NCBI GenBank assembly: GCA_026168455.1
Contig: CM047431.1
Span: 65,538,668-65,602,667, forward strand
DNA: 64,000 bases
From: Theocolax elegans
Lineage: Eukaryota; Arthropoda; Insecta; Hymenoptera; Cerocephalidae
Direction of reading: 5' to 3'
Shown: positions 17,607-30,200 of the stretch, one piece after another
Numbering within the stretch: position 1 is the stretch's first letter
How the letters are laid out: each line of letters opens with the position of its first letter
Made by a program: the position numbers and the translations under genes
Notes under the pieces: model-generated
The model's database searches: none
The model's input: the letters and a program-made list of their open reading frames with translations, nothing else
Told to the model about the DNA's origin: nothing

Positions 17607-18200
17607 TCTCTCTGCCTCTCCCTCCTCTCTCTCTCATTCTCTCTCTATCTCTCATTCTCTCTCTCTATCTCTCATTCTCTCTCTCTATCTCTCATTCTCT
17701 CTCTCTATCTCTCATTCTCTCTCTCTATCTCTCATTCTCTCTCTCTATCTCTCATTCTCTCTCTCTATCTCTCATTCTCTCTCTCTATCTCTCATTCTCT
17801 CTCTCTATCTCTCATTCTCTCTCTCTATCTCTCATTCTCTCTCTCTATCTCTCATTCTCTCATTCTCTCTCTCTATCTCTCATTCTCTCTCTCTATCTCT
17901 CATTCTCTCTCTCTATCTCTCATTCTCTCTCTCTATCTCTCATTCTCTCTCTCTATCTCTCATTCTCTCTCTATCTCTATCTCTCTATCTCATCTCTCTC
18001 TCTATCTCTCATTCTCTCTCTCTATCTCTCATTCTCTCTCTCTATCTCTCATTCTCTCTCTCTATCTCTCATTCTCTCTCTCTATCTCTCATTCTCTCTC
18101 TCTATCTCTCATTCTCTCTCTCTATCTCTCATTCTCTCTCTCTATCTCTCATTCTCTCTTTCTATCTCTCATTCTCTCTCTCTATCTCTCATTCTCTCTC
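17607..18200. repeat. CT-rich minisatellite, 20-bp unit, ~28 copies
   Basis: After a short irregular start (CTCTGCCTCTCCCTCC) the tract is a highly uniform array of CTCTCTCTATCTCTCATTCT, 20 bp per unit. One irregular patch lies near 17960-18000. It is the longest and most homogeneous CT tract in the window. It follows the tail of copy E and precedes the truncated start of copy F. Its open frames read as Ser/Leu/Ile repeats and are not genes. Confidence 0.95.
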
Positions 18201-20350
18201 TATTCATACTTTTGATTCCATTGCTCCAGCTAAACTCACAACTGTTAGCAATAAATCTAAGCCCTGGGTGACAGCGGAGGTTAAAAAACTTAATAAATCT
18301 AGGAATTTGGCATTTAAGAATTTCAAACTATCTAACCGTTTTGAGTACTACGTGGAATTTAAAACATTAAGAAATAAAGTTTCAAATCTTCTTGACAGCA
18401 ATAAATATAATATCTCTCAAACAAATTAAAAAATGCTGCAAACCTGAAAGCCAAATGAAGGGAACTAAAAAATCTTGGTCTATGTGCCAAAACCAACTTA
18501 TCCCCATTAGACACATTCTCCACCCAGCAGCTTAATAAACATTTCGTCTCAATCTCCAATCGGATTCCTCCGCTTTCGCCTTCCTTTTTAAACACTCTCT
18601 GTTCCTCTGTTTCCGATCCTCCTAGTACGCCTTCCTTTGAATTCAATGTAGTCTCTTCCTCGGGAGTTCGGCGTGCTCTTTTTAATGCTAAGTCAAGGGC
18701 AGTGGGGATGGACGGACTATCTGTTGCGATGCTCAAATTACTTGAGCCACAATTGACCCCGCAGCTTACTCATTTATTCAACGACATGTTATCTGTCGGG
18801 TACTTTCCGGACTGCTGGAAGAAAGCTCTACTCTTTCCATTGGTGAAGTCGAACAGGATTGAGTCTTGCTCAGATACCAGGCCCATCGCGAAGCTCTGTG
18901 AGGTCTCTAAATTGCTTGAAAGGTTGGTACACTCGCAGTTGTCAATTTGGAGTCAAATCTCAAACTGATTGATAGACAGGCAGGGTTTCGCAGGGGCCAC
19001 AGTACACAGATCGCCCTTTTAGGTGTTCTTGATGACATCAGAAGGGCTATTGACTCACGTATGATCACGATTTTGGTCCTGTTCGACTTCTCCGAAGCGT
19101 TTGATTCGGTACCGCACGGCCCGTTGTTGATTAAGCTACGTAATATGGGTTGCTCAAACACGGTTTTTACATGGTTTTTTCACTACTTAGTCGGTCGCTC
19201 GCAAGCGGTGGTGGATGAGTTGGGCGTCTGCTCTGACTGGCTCGGGGTAAATTCAGGCATACCGCAGGGCAGTGTTTTGGGTCCATTACTTTTTTCAGTT
19301 TTTATCAATGATATCCCGGATGTTCTTGAATATAGTAATCATATGATTTATGCCGATGACACCCAGGTTTACTACTCCTTTCCACCGGACGAATTTGAAT
19401 TGGGTGTCCAGCGAATCACACATGACGCAAATGCGGTTGCGTCCTGGGCTTCTCTTAATGGTTTAGATCTGAACATTCATAAAACAAAAGTAATGATCCT
19501 GGGTAGTAAGGCATATGTCTCGCGTATAGATCTAACCACTGCCCCGCGAGTTATGCTTTTGAATAAGTCTCTCCATTACGAAAATCAAGTAAAATCACTT
19601 GGCGTCTGGCTACTGCCTACTCTGGACTGGTCCAAACACGTTCTGACAATTTCTCAGAGGGTGCACGGAATCTTACGTTCGCTACGCTTTCATAAACGTG
19701 CCTTCTCCAGAAGCATCCGAAAATCTCTTGTAGAAGCCTTAATATTCCCTCACTTTGATTACGCTTGCGCGGTCTACAATGACCTGGACCAGACCAGAAA
19801 CATTAAGCTCCAGAGGCTCCTAAATGCTTGCGTCAGATTTGTTTGGGGAAACTTGCGTAGATTCGATCATGTTACGCCCTATAGGTTGAAGTTGGGCTGG
19901 CTATCTGTTGAGTCGAGACGATTATTTTTCATTTCCTCTTTGTCATTTATCATCCTATCACATAATTCTCCTCACTACCTAGCAGATCACTTCGTCAAAC
20001 TTAGCAGCTCATCTAACCTACGCATCTCATCTCGTCATCCTCCGAAATCGTTAACCTACCTTCCCCCTCGTACTGAATCGCTTCACAAATCATTTGTCAT
20101 CACAGCCACCAAGCAGTTAAACTCACTCTCTATCACGTCATTCGATCCATCCCACATCAACACATTCAAATCATCTACCTTTACTCATTTTCTTCGTCTC
20201 GACTCCTTAGCTTGGGAGGAAAGAGCGACCCGTGAAAATCTCATCCGTCCCCAATTAAGCGACCCTACTGATTTAGATATAAGTTTTATGCGTGATATTA
20301 GCTATGTAAGCGACTTATCGTTACAGAATGAAGCGAATGAGGAAAATTAA
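18201..20350 (+). pseudogene. Broken LINE ORF2 reverse transcriptase, copy F
   Basis: Pieces in order: a linker segment (SKPWVTAEVKKLNKSRN) in one frame to 18427; a second frame with a TGA at 18456-18458 where the family context KWRELKNLGL suggests a lost Trp; the RT N-terminal part (GMDGLSVAML, SDTRPIAKL) up to a frameshift near 18944-18947; then a long open frame 18947-20350. The last frame holds QAGFRRGHSTQ, the A box LFDFSEAFD (D47, D53 of that frame), the B box SGIPQGS (103-109), YADD (135-138) and a long C-terminal part ending at 20350. No endonuclease is present. With at least two frameshifts and one stop it is a pseudogene. Confidence 0.87.
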
Positions 20351-20594
20351 TGTTATACTTTGCGCTGTGATACTTTTATTTATTAATTGTCTATTATTTT
20401 TGTGATATTTTTATCAGTATCAGTTTTTCTATAAGTTATTACTTTATTTTATATTTTCTTGCGCTCATTTTTATTTTTATTTTTATTTTTATCTTTATAT
20501 TTTTCTCTGCGCCCACCTTTTTCGCTGCTCATTCTATTATGCATTACTTGGAATTGTATTATTAACTTCGCTTGCGTATTATTTTTGCGTTTTA
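20351..20594 (+). other. A/T-rich 3' flank of copy F
   Basis: This is probably 3' UTR of copy F. It includes a short (ATTTTT)n run at about 20467-20491 and ends in TTTATT immediately before satellite-like sequence. No polyadenylation signal followed by a tail was seen. Confidence 0.45.
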
Positions 20595-21199
20595 TTTTTA
20601 GATTTAGATCCATAGCCGGGGGGATTCAATTCACATGCATTTTTACACGTATATACACGTATAAACCGGCTTAGAAGTCCAAATTTTAAAATTTTTAGAT
20701 TTCGTTACATCGCCGGGGGGATTGAATTCTAATGATATTTTACACGTACAAACACGTATAAACCAGCTAAGAAGTCCAAATTTTCAAATTTTTATATTTC
20801 GTTCCATAGTCGTGGGGATTGAATTCACATGCATTTTTACACGTATAAACACGTATAAACCGGCCGAGAAGTCCGAATTTTCAAATTTTTTAGATTACGT
20901 CCAATACGGGGGGATTGAATTCACATGCATTTTACACGTATATACACGACACGTATAAACCGGCTTAGAAGTCCAAATTTTCAAATTATTAGATTTCGTT
21001 CCATAGCCGGGGTTGAATTCAAATACATTTTACACATATAAACACGAATAAACAGGCTAAGAAGTCCGAATATTCAAATTTTGAGATTTCGTTCCATAGC
21101 CGGGGGGATACATTTCACATGCATTTATCACGTATAAACACGTATAAACCGGCTTAGAAGTCCAAATTTTCAAATTTTTAGATTTCGTCCAATACCGGG

Positions 21200-21232
21200 G
21201 GGATTGAATTCACATGCGTTCCATAGCCGGGG
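21200..21232. repeat. 32-bp mini-monomer inside the satellite (first of many)
   Basis: Here a monomer start, GATTGAATTCACATGC, is joined directly to a monomer end, GTTCCATAGCC, skipping about 60 bp. The same junction recurs at 23641, 41297, 41524, 42793, 43018 (one base changed), 49827, 51500 and further right. It usually follows a CCAATACC-type monomer and precedes a GATACAATTC-type monomer, so it is a stable member of the higher-order unit and not a random deletion. Confidence 0.8.
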
Positions 21233-24200
21233 GGATACAATTCACATGCATTTTTACACGTATATACACGTATAAACCGGCTTAGAAGTCCAAATTTTAA
21301 AATTTTTAGATTTCGTTACATCGCCGGGGGGATTGAATTCTAATGATATTTTTTACACGTACAAACACGTATAAACCGGCTTAGAAGTTCAAATTTTCAA
21401 ATTATTAGATTTCGTTCCATAGCCGGGGTTGAATTCAAATACATTTTACACATATAAACACGAATAAACAGGCTAAGAAGTCCGAATATTCAAATTTTGA
21501 GATTTCGTTCCATAGCCGGGGGGATACAATTCACATGCATTTATCACGTATAAACACGTATAAACCGGCTTAGAAGTCCAAATTTTCAAATTTTTAGATT
21601 TCGTCCAATACCGGGGGGATTGAATTCACATGCATTTTTACACATACAAACACGTATAAACCGGCTGAGAAGTTCTAATTTTCAAATTTTTAGATTTCGT
21701 TCCATAGTTGGGGTTGAATTCAAATACATTTTTACACATATAAACACGTATAGACAGGCTAAGAAGTCCGATTTTCAAATTTTTAGATTTCGTTCCATAG
21801 CCGGGGGGATTGAATTCACATGCATTTTTCACGTATAAACACGTATAAACAAGCTTAAAGTCCAAATTTTCAAATATTTAGATTTCGTTCCATAACCGGG
21901 GTTGAATTCAAATACATTTTTACACATATAAACACGTATAAACCGGCTAAAAAGTCCTAATTTTCAAATTTTTAGATTTCGTTCCATAGCCGGGGGGATA
22001 CAATTCACATGCATTTTTACATGTATATACACGTATAAACCGGCTTAGATGTCCAAATTTTCAAATTTTTAGATTTCGTTACATCGCCGGGGGGATTGAA
22101 TTCTAATGATATTTTACACGTACAATCACGTATAAACCAGCTAAGAAGTCCAAATTTTCAAATTTTTAAGATTCTTTCTATAGTCGGGGGGATTGAATTC
22201 ACATGCATTTTTACACGTATAAACACGTATAAACCGGCCGAGAAGTCCGAATTTTCAAATTTTTTAGATTACGTCCAATACGGGGGGGATTGAATTCACA
22301 TGCATTTTTACACGTACAAACACGTATAAACCGGCTTAGAAGTTCAAATTTTCAAATTTTTAGATTTCGTTCCATAGCCGGGGTTGAATTCAAATACATT
22401 TTACACATATAAACACGAATAGACAGGCTAAGAAGTCCGAATATGCAAATTTTGATTTTCAAATTTTTAGATTACGTCCAATAACGGGGGGGATTGAATT
22501 CACATGCATTTTACACGTACAAACACGTATAAACCGGCTTAGAAGTTCAAATTTTCAATTTAGATTTCGTTCCATAGCCGGGGGTGAATTCAAATACATT
22601 TTACACATATAAACACGAATAGACAGGCTAAGAAGTCCGAATATGCAAATTTTGAGATATCGTTCCATAGCCGGGGGGGATACAATTCACATGCATTTTT
22701 ACACGTATATAACACGTATAACCGGCTTAGAAGTCCAAATTTTCTAATTTTAGATTTCGTCCAATACCGGGGGGGATTGATTCACATGCATTTTTTACAC
22801 ATACAAACACGTATAAACCGGCTGAGAAGTTCAAATTTTCAAATTTTTAGATTTCGTTCCATAGTTTGGGGTTGAATTCAAATACATTTTTACACATATA
22901 AACACGTATAGACAGGCTAAGAAGTCCGATTTTCAAATTTTTAGATTTCGTTCCATAGCCGCGGGGATTGAATTCACATGCATTTTTCACGTATAAACAC
23001 GTATAAACAGGCTTAAAGTCCAAATTTTCTAATTTTTAGATTTCCTTCCATAGCCGGGGGGATTGAATTCACATGCATTTATCACGTATAAACACGTATA
23101 AACCGGCTTAGAAGGTCAAATTTTCAAATTTTTAGATTTCGTCCAATACCGGGGGGATTGAATTCACATGCATTTTTACACATACAAACACGTATAAACC
23201 GGCTGAGAAGTTCAAATTTTCAAATTTTTAGATTTCGTTCCATAGTTGGGGTTGAATTCAAATACATTTTTACACATATAAACATGTGTAGACAGGCTAA
23301 GAAGTCCGATTTTCAAATTTTTAGATTTCGTTCCATAGCCGGGGGGATTGAATTCACATGCATTTTTACACTTATATACACGTATAAACCGGCTTAGAAG
23401 TCCAAATTTTCAAATTTTTAGATTTCGTTCCATATTTGGGGTTGAATAAAAATACATTTTTACACATATAAACACGTATAGACAGGCTAAGAATTCCATA
23501 TTTTCAAATTTTTATATTTCGTTCCATAACCGGGGGGATTGAATTCACATGCATTTATCACGTATAAACACGTATAAACCGGCTTAGAAGTCCAAATTTT
23601 CAAATTTTTAGATTTCGTCCAATACCGGGGGGATTGAATTCACATGCGTTCCATAGCCGGGGGGATACAATTCACATGCATTTTTACACGTATATACACG
23701 TATAAACCGGCTTAGAAGTCCAAATTTTAAAATTTTTAGATTTCGTTACATCGCCGGGGGGATTGAATTCTAATGATATTTTTTACACGTACAAACACGT
23801 ATAAACCAGCTAAGTAGTCCAAATTTTCAAATTTTTAGATTTCCTTCCATAGCCGGGGGGATTGAATTCACATGCATTTATCACGTATAAACACGTATAA
23901 ACCGGCTTAGAAGGTCAAATTTTCAAATTTTTAGATTTCGTCCAATACCGGGGGGATTGAATTCACATGCATTTTTACACATACAAACACGTATAAACCG
24001 GCTGAGAAGTTCAAATTTTCAAATTTTTAGATTTCGTTCCATAGTTGGGGTTCAATTCAAATACATTTTTACACATATAAACACGTATAGACAGGCTAAG
24101 AAGTCCGATTTTCAAATTTTTAGATTTCGTTCCATAGCCGCGGGGATTGAATTCACATGCATTTTTCACGTATAAACACGTATAAACAGGCTTAAAGTCC

Positions 24201-27200
24201 AAATTTTCTAATTTTTAGATTTCCTTCCATAGCCGGGGGGATTGAATTCACATGCATTTATCACGTATAAACACGTATAAACCGGCTTAGAAGGTCAAAT
24301 TTTCAAATTTTTAGATTTCGTCCAATACCGGGGAGATTGAATTCACATGCATTTTTACACATACAAACACGTATAAACCGGCCGAGAAGTCCGAATTTTC
24401 AAATTTTTTAGATTACGTCCAATACGGGGGGGATTGAATTCACATGCATTTTTCACGTATAAACACGTATAAACAGGCTTAAAGTCCAAATTTTCAAATT
24501 TTTAGATTTCCTTCCATAGCCGGGGGGATTGAATTCATATGCATTTATCACGTATAAACACGTATAAACCGGCTTAGAAGGTCAAATTTTCAAATTTTTA
24601 GATTTCGTCCAATACCGGGGGGATTGAATTCACATGCATTTTTACACGTACAAACACGTATAAACCGGCTTAGAAGTTCAAATTTTCAAATTTTTAGATT
24701 TCGTTCCATAGCCGGGGTTGAATTCAAATACATTTTACACATATAAACACGAATAGACAGGCTAAGAAGTCCGAATATTCAAATTTTGAGATTTCATTCC
24801 ATAGCCGGGGGGATACAATTCACATGCGTTTTTACACGTATATACACGTAGAAACCGGCTTAGATGTCCAAATTTTCAAATTTTTAGATTTCGTTACATC
24901 GCCGGGGGGATTGAATTCTAATGATATTTTACACGTACAATCACGTATAAACCAGCTAAGAAGTCCAAATTTTCAAATTTTTAAGATTCTTTCTATAGTC
25001 GGGGGGATTGAATTCACATGCATTTTTACACGTATAAACACGTATAAACCGGCTTAGAAGTCCAAATTGTCAAATTTTTAGATTTCGACCAATACCGGGG
25101 GGATTGAATTCACATGCATTTTTACACGTACAAACACGTATAAACCGGCTAAGAAGTCTGAATTTTCAAATTTTTGAATTAGTTCCATAGCCGGGGGATT
25201 GAATTCACATGCATTTTTCACGTATAAACACGTATAAACTGGCTTAGAAGTCCAAATTTACACATTTTTAGATTTCGTTCCATAGCCGGGGTTGAATTCA
25301 AATACATTTTACTCATTTAAACACGTATAAACCGGCTTAGAAGTTCAAATTTTCAAATTTTTAGATTTCGTTCCATAGCCGGGGTTGAATTCAAATACAT
25401 TTTACACATATAAACACGAATAGACAGGCTAAGAAGTCCGAATATGCAAATTTTGAGATTTCGTTCCATAGCCGGGGTTGAATTCAAATACATTTTTACA
25501 CATATAAACACGTATAACCCGTCTAAAAAGTCCTAATTTTCAAATTTTTAGATTTCGTTCCATAGCCGGGGGGATACAATTCACATGCATTTTTACACGT
25601 ATATACACGTATAAACCGGCTTAGAAGTCCAAATTTTAAATTTTTAGATTTCGTTACATCGCCGGGGGGATTGAATTTTTATGATATTTTACACGTACAA
25701 ACTCGTATAAACCAGCGAAGAAGTCCAAATTTTCAAATTTTTAGATTTTGTTCCATAGTCGGGGGGATTGAATTCACATGCATTTTTACACGTATAAACA
25801 CGTATAAACCGGCCGAGAATTCCGAATTTTCAAATTTTTTATATTACGTCCAATACCGGGGGGATTGAATTCACATGCATGTTTACACGTACAAACACGT
25901 ATAAATCGGCTTAGAAGGTCAAATTTCAAATTTTTAGATTTCGTCCAATACCGGGGGGATTGAATTCACATGCATTTTAACACATATAAACACGAATAGA
26001 CAGGCTAAGAAGTCCGAATATTCAAATTTTGAGATTTCGTTCCATAGCCGGGGGGATACAATTCACATGCATTTTACACGTATATACACGTATAAACCGG
26101 CTTAGAATGTCCAAATTTTAAAATTTTTAGATTTCGTTACAATCGCCGGGGGGATTGAATTGTAATGATATTTTACACGTACAAACACGTATAAACCAGC
26201 TAAGAAGTCCAAATTTTCAAATTTTTAGATTTCGTTCCATAGCCGGGGGGATTGAATTCACATGCATTTATCACGTATAAACACGTATAAACCGGCTTAG
26301 AAGGTCCAAATTGTCAAATTTTTAGATTTCGACCATACCGGGGGATTGAATTCACATGCATTTTTACACGTACAAACACGTATAAACCGGCTAAGAAGTC
26401 CGAATTTTCAAATTTTTGATTAGTTCCCATAGCCGGGGGATTGAATTCACATGCATTTTTCACGTATAAACACGTATAAACTGGCTTGAAGTCTAAATTT
26501 AACACATTTTAGATTTCGTTCCATAGCCGGGGTTGAATTCAAATACATTTTACACATTTAAAACACGTATAGACAGGCTAAGAATCCGAATTTTCAAATT
26601 TTTAGATTTCGTTCATAGCCGGGGGGATACATTCACATGCATTTTTACACGTATATACACGTATAAACCGGCTTAGAAGTCCAAATTTTCAATTTTTAGA
26701 TTTCGTTCCATAGCCGGGGTTGAATTCAATATTTTTACACATTAAACACGTATAACCGGCTAAAAAGTCCTAATTTTCAATTTTTAGATTTCGTTCCATA
26801 GCGGGGGGATTGACAATTCACATGCATTTTTACACGTATATACACGTATAAACCGGCTTAGAAGTCAAATTTTCAAATTTTTAGATTTCGTTCCATAGCC
26901 GGGGTTTAATTCAAATACATTTTACACATATAAACACGTATAACAGGCTAAGAAGTCCGAATATTCAATTTTGAGATTTCGTTCCATAGCCGGGGGGATT
27001 GAATTCACTGCATTTTTCACGTATAACACGTATAAACAGGCTTAGATGTCCAAATTTTCAAATTTTTAGATTTCGTTCCATAGCCGGGGTTGAATTCAAA
27101 TACATTTTTACAGATAAAACACGTATAAACCGGCTAAGAAGTCAATATTCAAATTTTTAGATTTCGTTCCATAGCCGGGGGGATACATTCACACATATTT

Positions 27201-30200
27201 TACACGTATACACAGTATAAACCGGCTTAGAAGTCCAAATTTTTAAATTTTTAGATTTCGTTACATCGCCGGGGGATTGAATTCTAATGATATTTTAACG
27301 TACAACACTATAAACCAGCTAAGAAGTCCAAATTTTCAAATTTTTAGATTCGTTCCATAAGCCGGGGGGATTGATTCACATGCATTTATCACGATAAACA
27401 CGTATCAACCGGCTTAGAAATCCAAATTTTCAAATTTTTAGATTCGACCATACCGGGGGATACAATTCACATGCATTTTTACATGTATCTACACCGTATA
27501 AACCGGCTTAGATGTCCAAATTTTCAAATTTTTAGATTTCGTTACATCGCCGGGGGGATTGAATTCTAATGATATTTTACCGTACATCACGTATAAACCA
27601 GCTAAGAAGTCCAAATTTTCAATTTTTAAGATTCTTTCTATAGTCGGGGGGATTGAATTCACATGCATATTTTACACGTATAAACACGTATAAACCGGCC
27701 GAGAAGTCCGAATTTTCAAATTTTTTAGATTACGTCCAATACGGGGGGGGGAAGTTGAATTCACTGCATTTTTACACGTACAAACACGTATAAACCGGCG
27801 TAGAAGTTCAAATTTTCAATTTTTAGATTTCGTTCCATAGCCGGGGTTGAATTCAATACATTTTACACATATAAACACGAATAGACAGGCTAAGAAGTCC
27901 GAATAGTTCAAATTTTGAGATTTCGTTCCATAGCCGGGGGGATACAATTCACATGCATTTTTACCGTATATACACGTATAAACCGGCTTAGAAGTCCAAA
28001 TTTTAAAATTTTTAGATTTCGTTACATCGCCGGGGGGATTGAATTGTAATGATATTTACACGTACAAACACGTATAAACCAGCTAAGAAGTCCAAATTTT
28101 CAAATTTTTAGATTTCGTTCCATAGCCGGGGGGATTGAATTCACATGCATTTATCACGTATAAACACGTATAAACCGGCTTAGAGTCCAAATTGTCAAAT
28201 TTTTAGATTTCGACCAATACCGGGGGGGATTGAATTCACATGCATTTTTAACACGTACAAACACGTATAAACCGGCTAAGAAGTCCGAATTTTCAAATTT
28301 TTGAATTAGTTCCATAGCCGGGGGATTGAATTCACATGCATTTTTCACGTATAAACACGTATAAACTGGCTTAGAAGTCCAAATTTACACATTTTTAGAT
28401 TTCCGTTCCATAGCCGGGGTTGAATTCAAATACATTTTACACATTTAAAACACGTATAGACAGGCTAAGAAGTCCGAATTTTCAAATTTTAGATTTCGTT
28501 TCATAGCCGGGGGGGATACAATTCACATGCATTTTTACACGTACAAACACGTATAAACCGGCTAAGAAGTCCGAATTTTCAAATTTTTGAATTAGTTCCA
28601 TAGCCGGGGGATTGAATTCACATGCATTTTTCACGTATAACACGTATAAAACTGGCTTAGAAGTCCAAATTACACATTTTAGATTTCGTTCCATAGCCGG
28701 GGTTGAATTCAAATACATTTTACACATTTAAACAAGTATAGACAGGCTAAGAAGTCCGAATTTTCAAATTTTTAGATTTCGTTCATAGCCGGGGGGGATA
28801 CAATTCACATGCATTTTTACACGTATATACACGTATAAACCGGCTTAGAACTCCAAATTTTCAAATTTTTAGATTTCGTTCCATAGCCGGGGTTGAATTC
28901 AAATACATTTTTACACATAAAACACGTATAAACCGGCTAAAGTCCTAATTTTCAAATTTTTAGATTTCGTTCCATAGCCGGGGGGATACATTCACATGCA
29001 TTTTACACGTATATACACGTATAAACCGGCTTAGAAGTCAAACTTTTCAAATTTTTAGATTTCGTTCATAGCCGGGGGATTGAATTCACATGCATTTTTA
29101 CACGTATAAAACCGTATAAACAGGCTTAGATCCAATTTTCAAATTTTTAGATTTCGTTCCATAGCCGGGGTTGAATTCAATACATTTTTACAGATATAAA
29201 CACGTATAAACCTAGAAGGCCGAATTTTCAAATTTTTAGATTTCGTCCATAGCCGGGGGGATAATTCACATGCATTTTTACACGATATAAACACGTATAA
29301 ACCGGCTTAGAAGTCCAAATTTTTAAATTTTTAGATTTCGTTACATCGCCGGGGGATTGAATTCTAATGATATTATACACGTATAAACACTATAACACTA
29401 GAAGTCCAAATTTTCAAATTTTTAGATTTCGTTCCATAGCCGGGGGGATTGAATTCACATGCATTTATCACGTATAACACGTATAAACCGGCTTAGAAGT
29501 CCAAATTTTCAAATTTTTAGATTCGACCATACCGGGGGATTGAATTCACATGCATTTTTACACGTCCAAACACGTATAACCGGCTTAGATCAATTTTCAA
29601 ATTTTTAGATTCGTCCATACCGGGGGGATTGAATTCACATGCATTTTTACACATACACACACGTATAAACCGGCTTAGAAGTCAAATTTTCAAATTTTTG
29701 ATTTCGTTCCATATTTGGGGTTGAATTCAAATACATTTTTACACATATAAACACGTATAGACAGGCTAAGAAGTCCATATTTTCAAATTTTTATTCGTTC
29801 CATAGCCGGGGGGATTGAATTCACATGCATTTATCACGTATAAACACGTATAAACCGGCTTAGAAGTTCAAATTTTCAAATTTTTAGATTTCGTCCATAC
29901 CGGGGGGATTGAATTCACAATGCATTTTTACACATACAAACACGTATAAACCAGCTAAGAAGTCCAAATTTTCAAATTTTTAGATTTCGTTCCATAGCCG
30001 GGGGGATACAATTCACATGCATTTTTACACGTATATACACGTATAAACCGGCTTAGAAGTCCAAATTTTAAAATTTTTAGATTTCGTTACATCGCCGGGG
30101 GGATTGAATTGTAATGATATTTTACACGTAGCAAACACGTATAAACCAGCTAAGAAGTCCAAATTTTCAAATTTTTAGATTTCGTTCCATAGCCGGGGGG

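Larger units (their letters stand above)
18201..20594 (+). mobile_element. LINE copy F, truncated and broken, YADD-type lineage
   Basis: The sequence begins directly after the minisatellite with the ORF2 segment between endonuclease and RT and runs to the edge of the satellite. It belongs to a lineage clearly different from A-E (C box YADD, B box SGIPQGS, more GC-rich codons). No family stem-loop or AATAAA-ATCA tail was found at its 3' side, so the 3' end is either different or lost. Confidence 0.8.

Noticed and set aside
17577..18429. Long Ser/Leu/Ile-rich open frames across the CT minisatellites (also 699-1139 and 6819-7160)
   Set aside because: The 16- and 20-bp CT units contain no stop codon in the forward frames, so any frame stays open. 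The parts that look like protein are only the truncated LINE sequence joined at the end.
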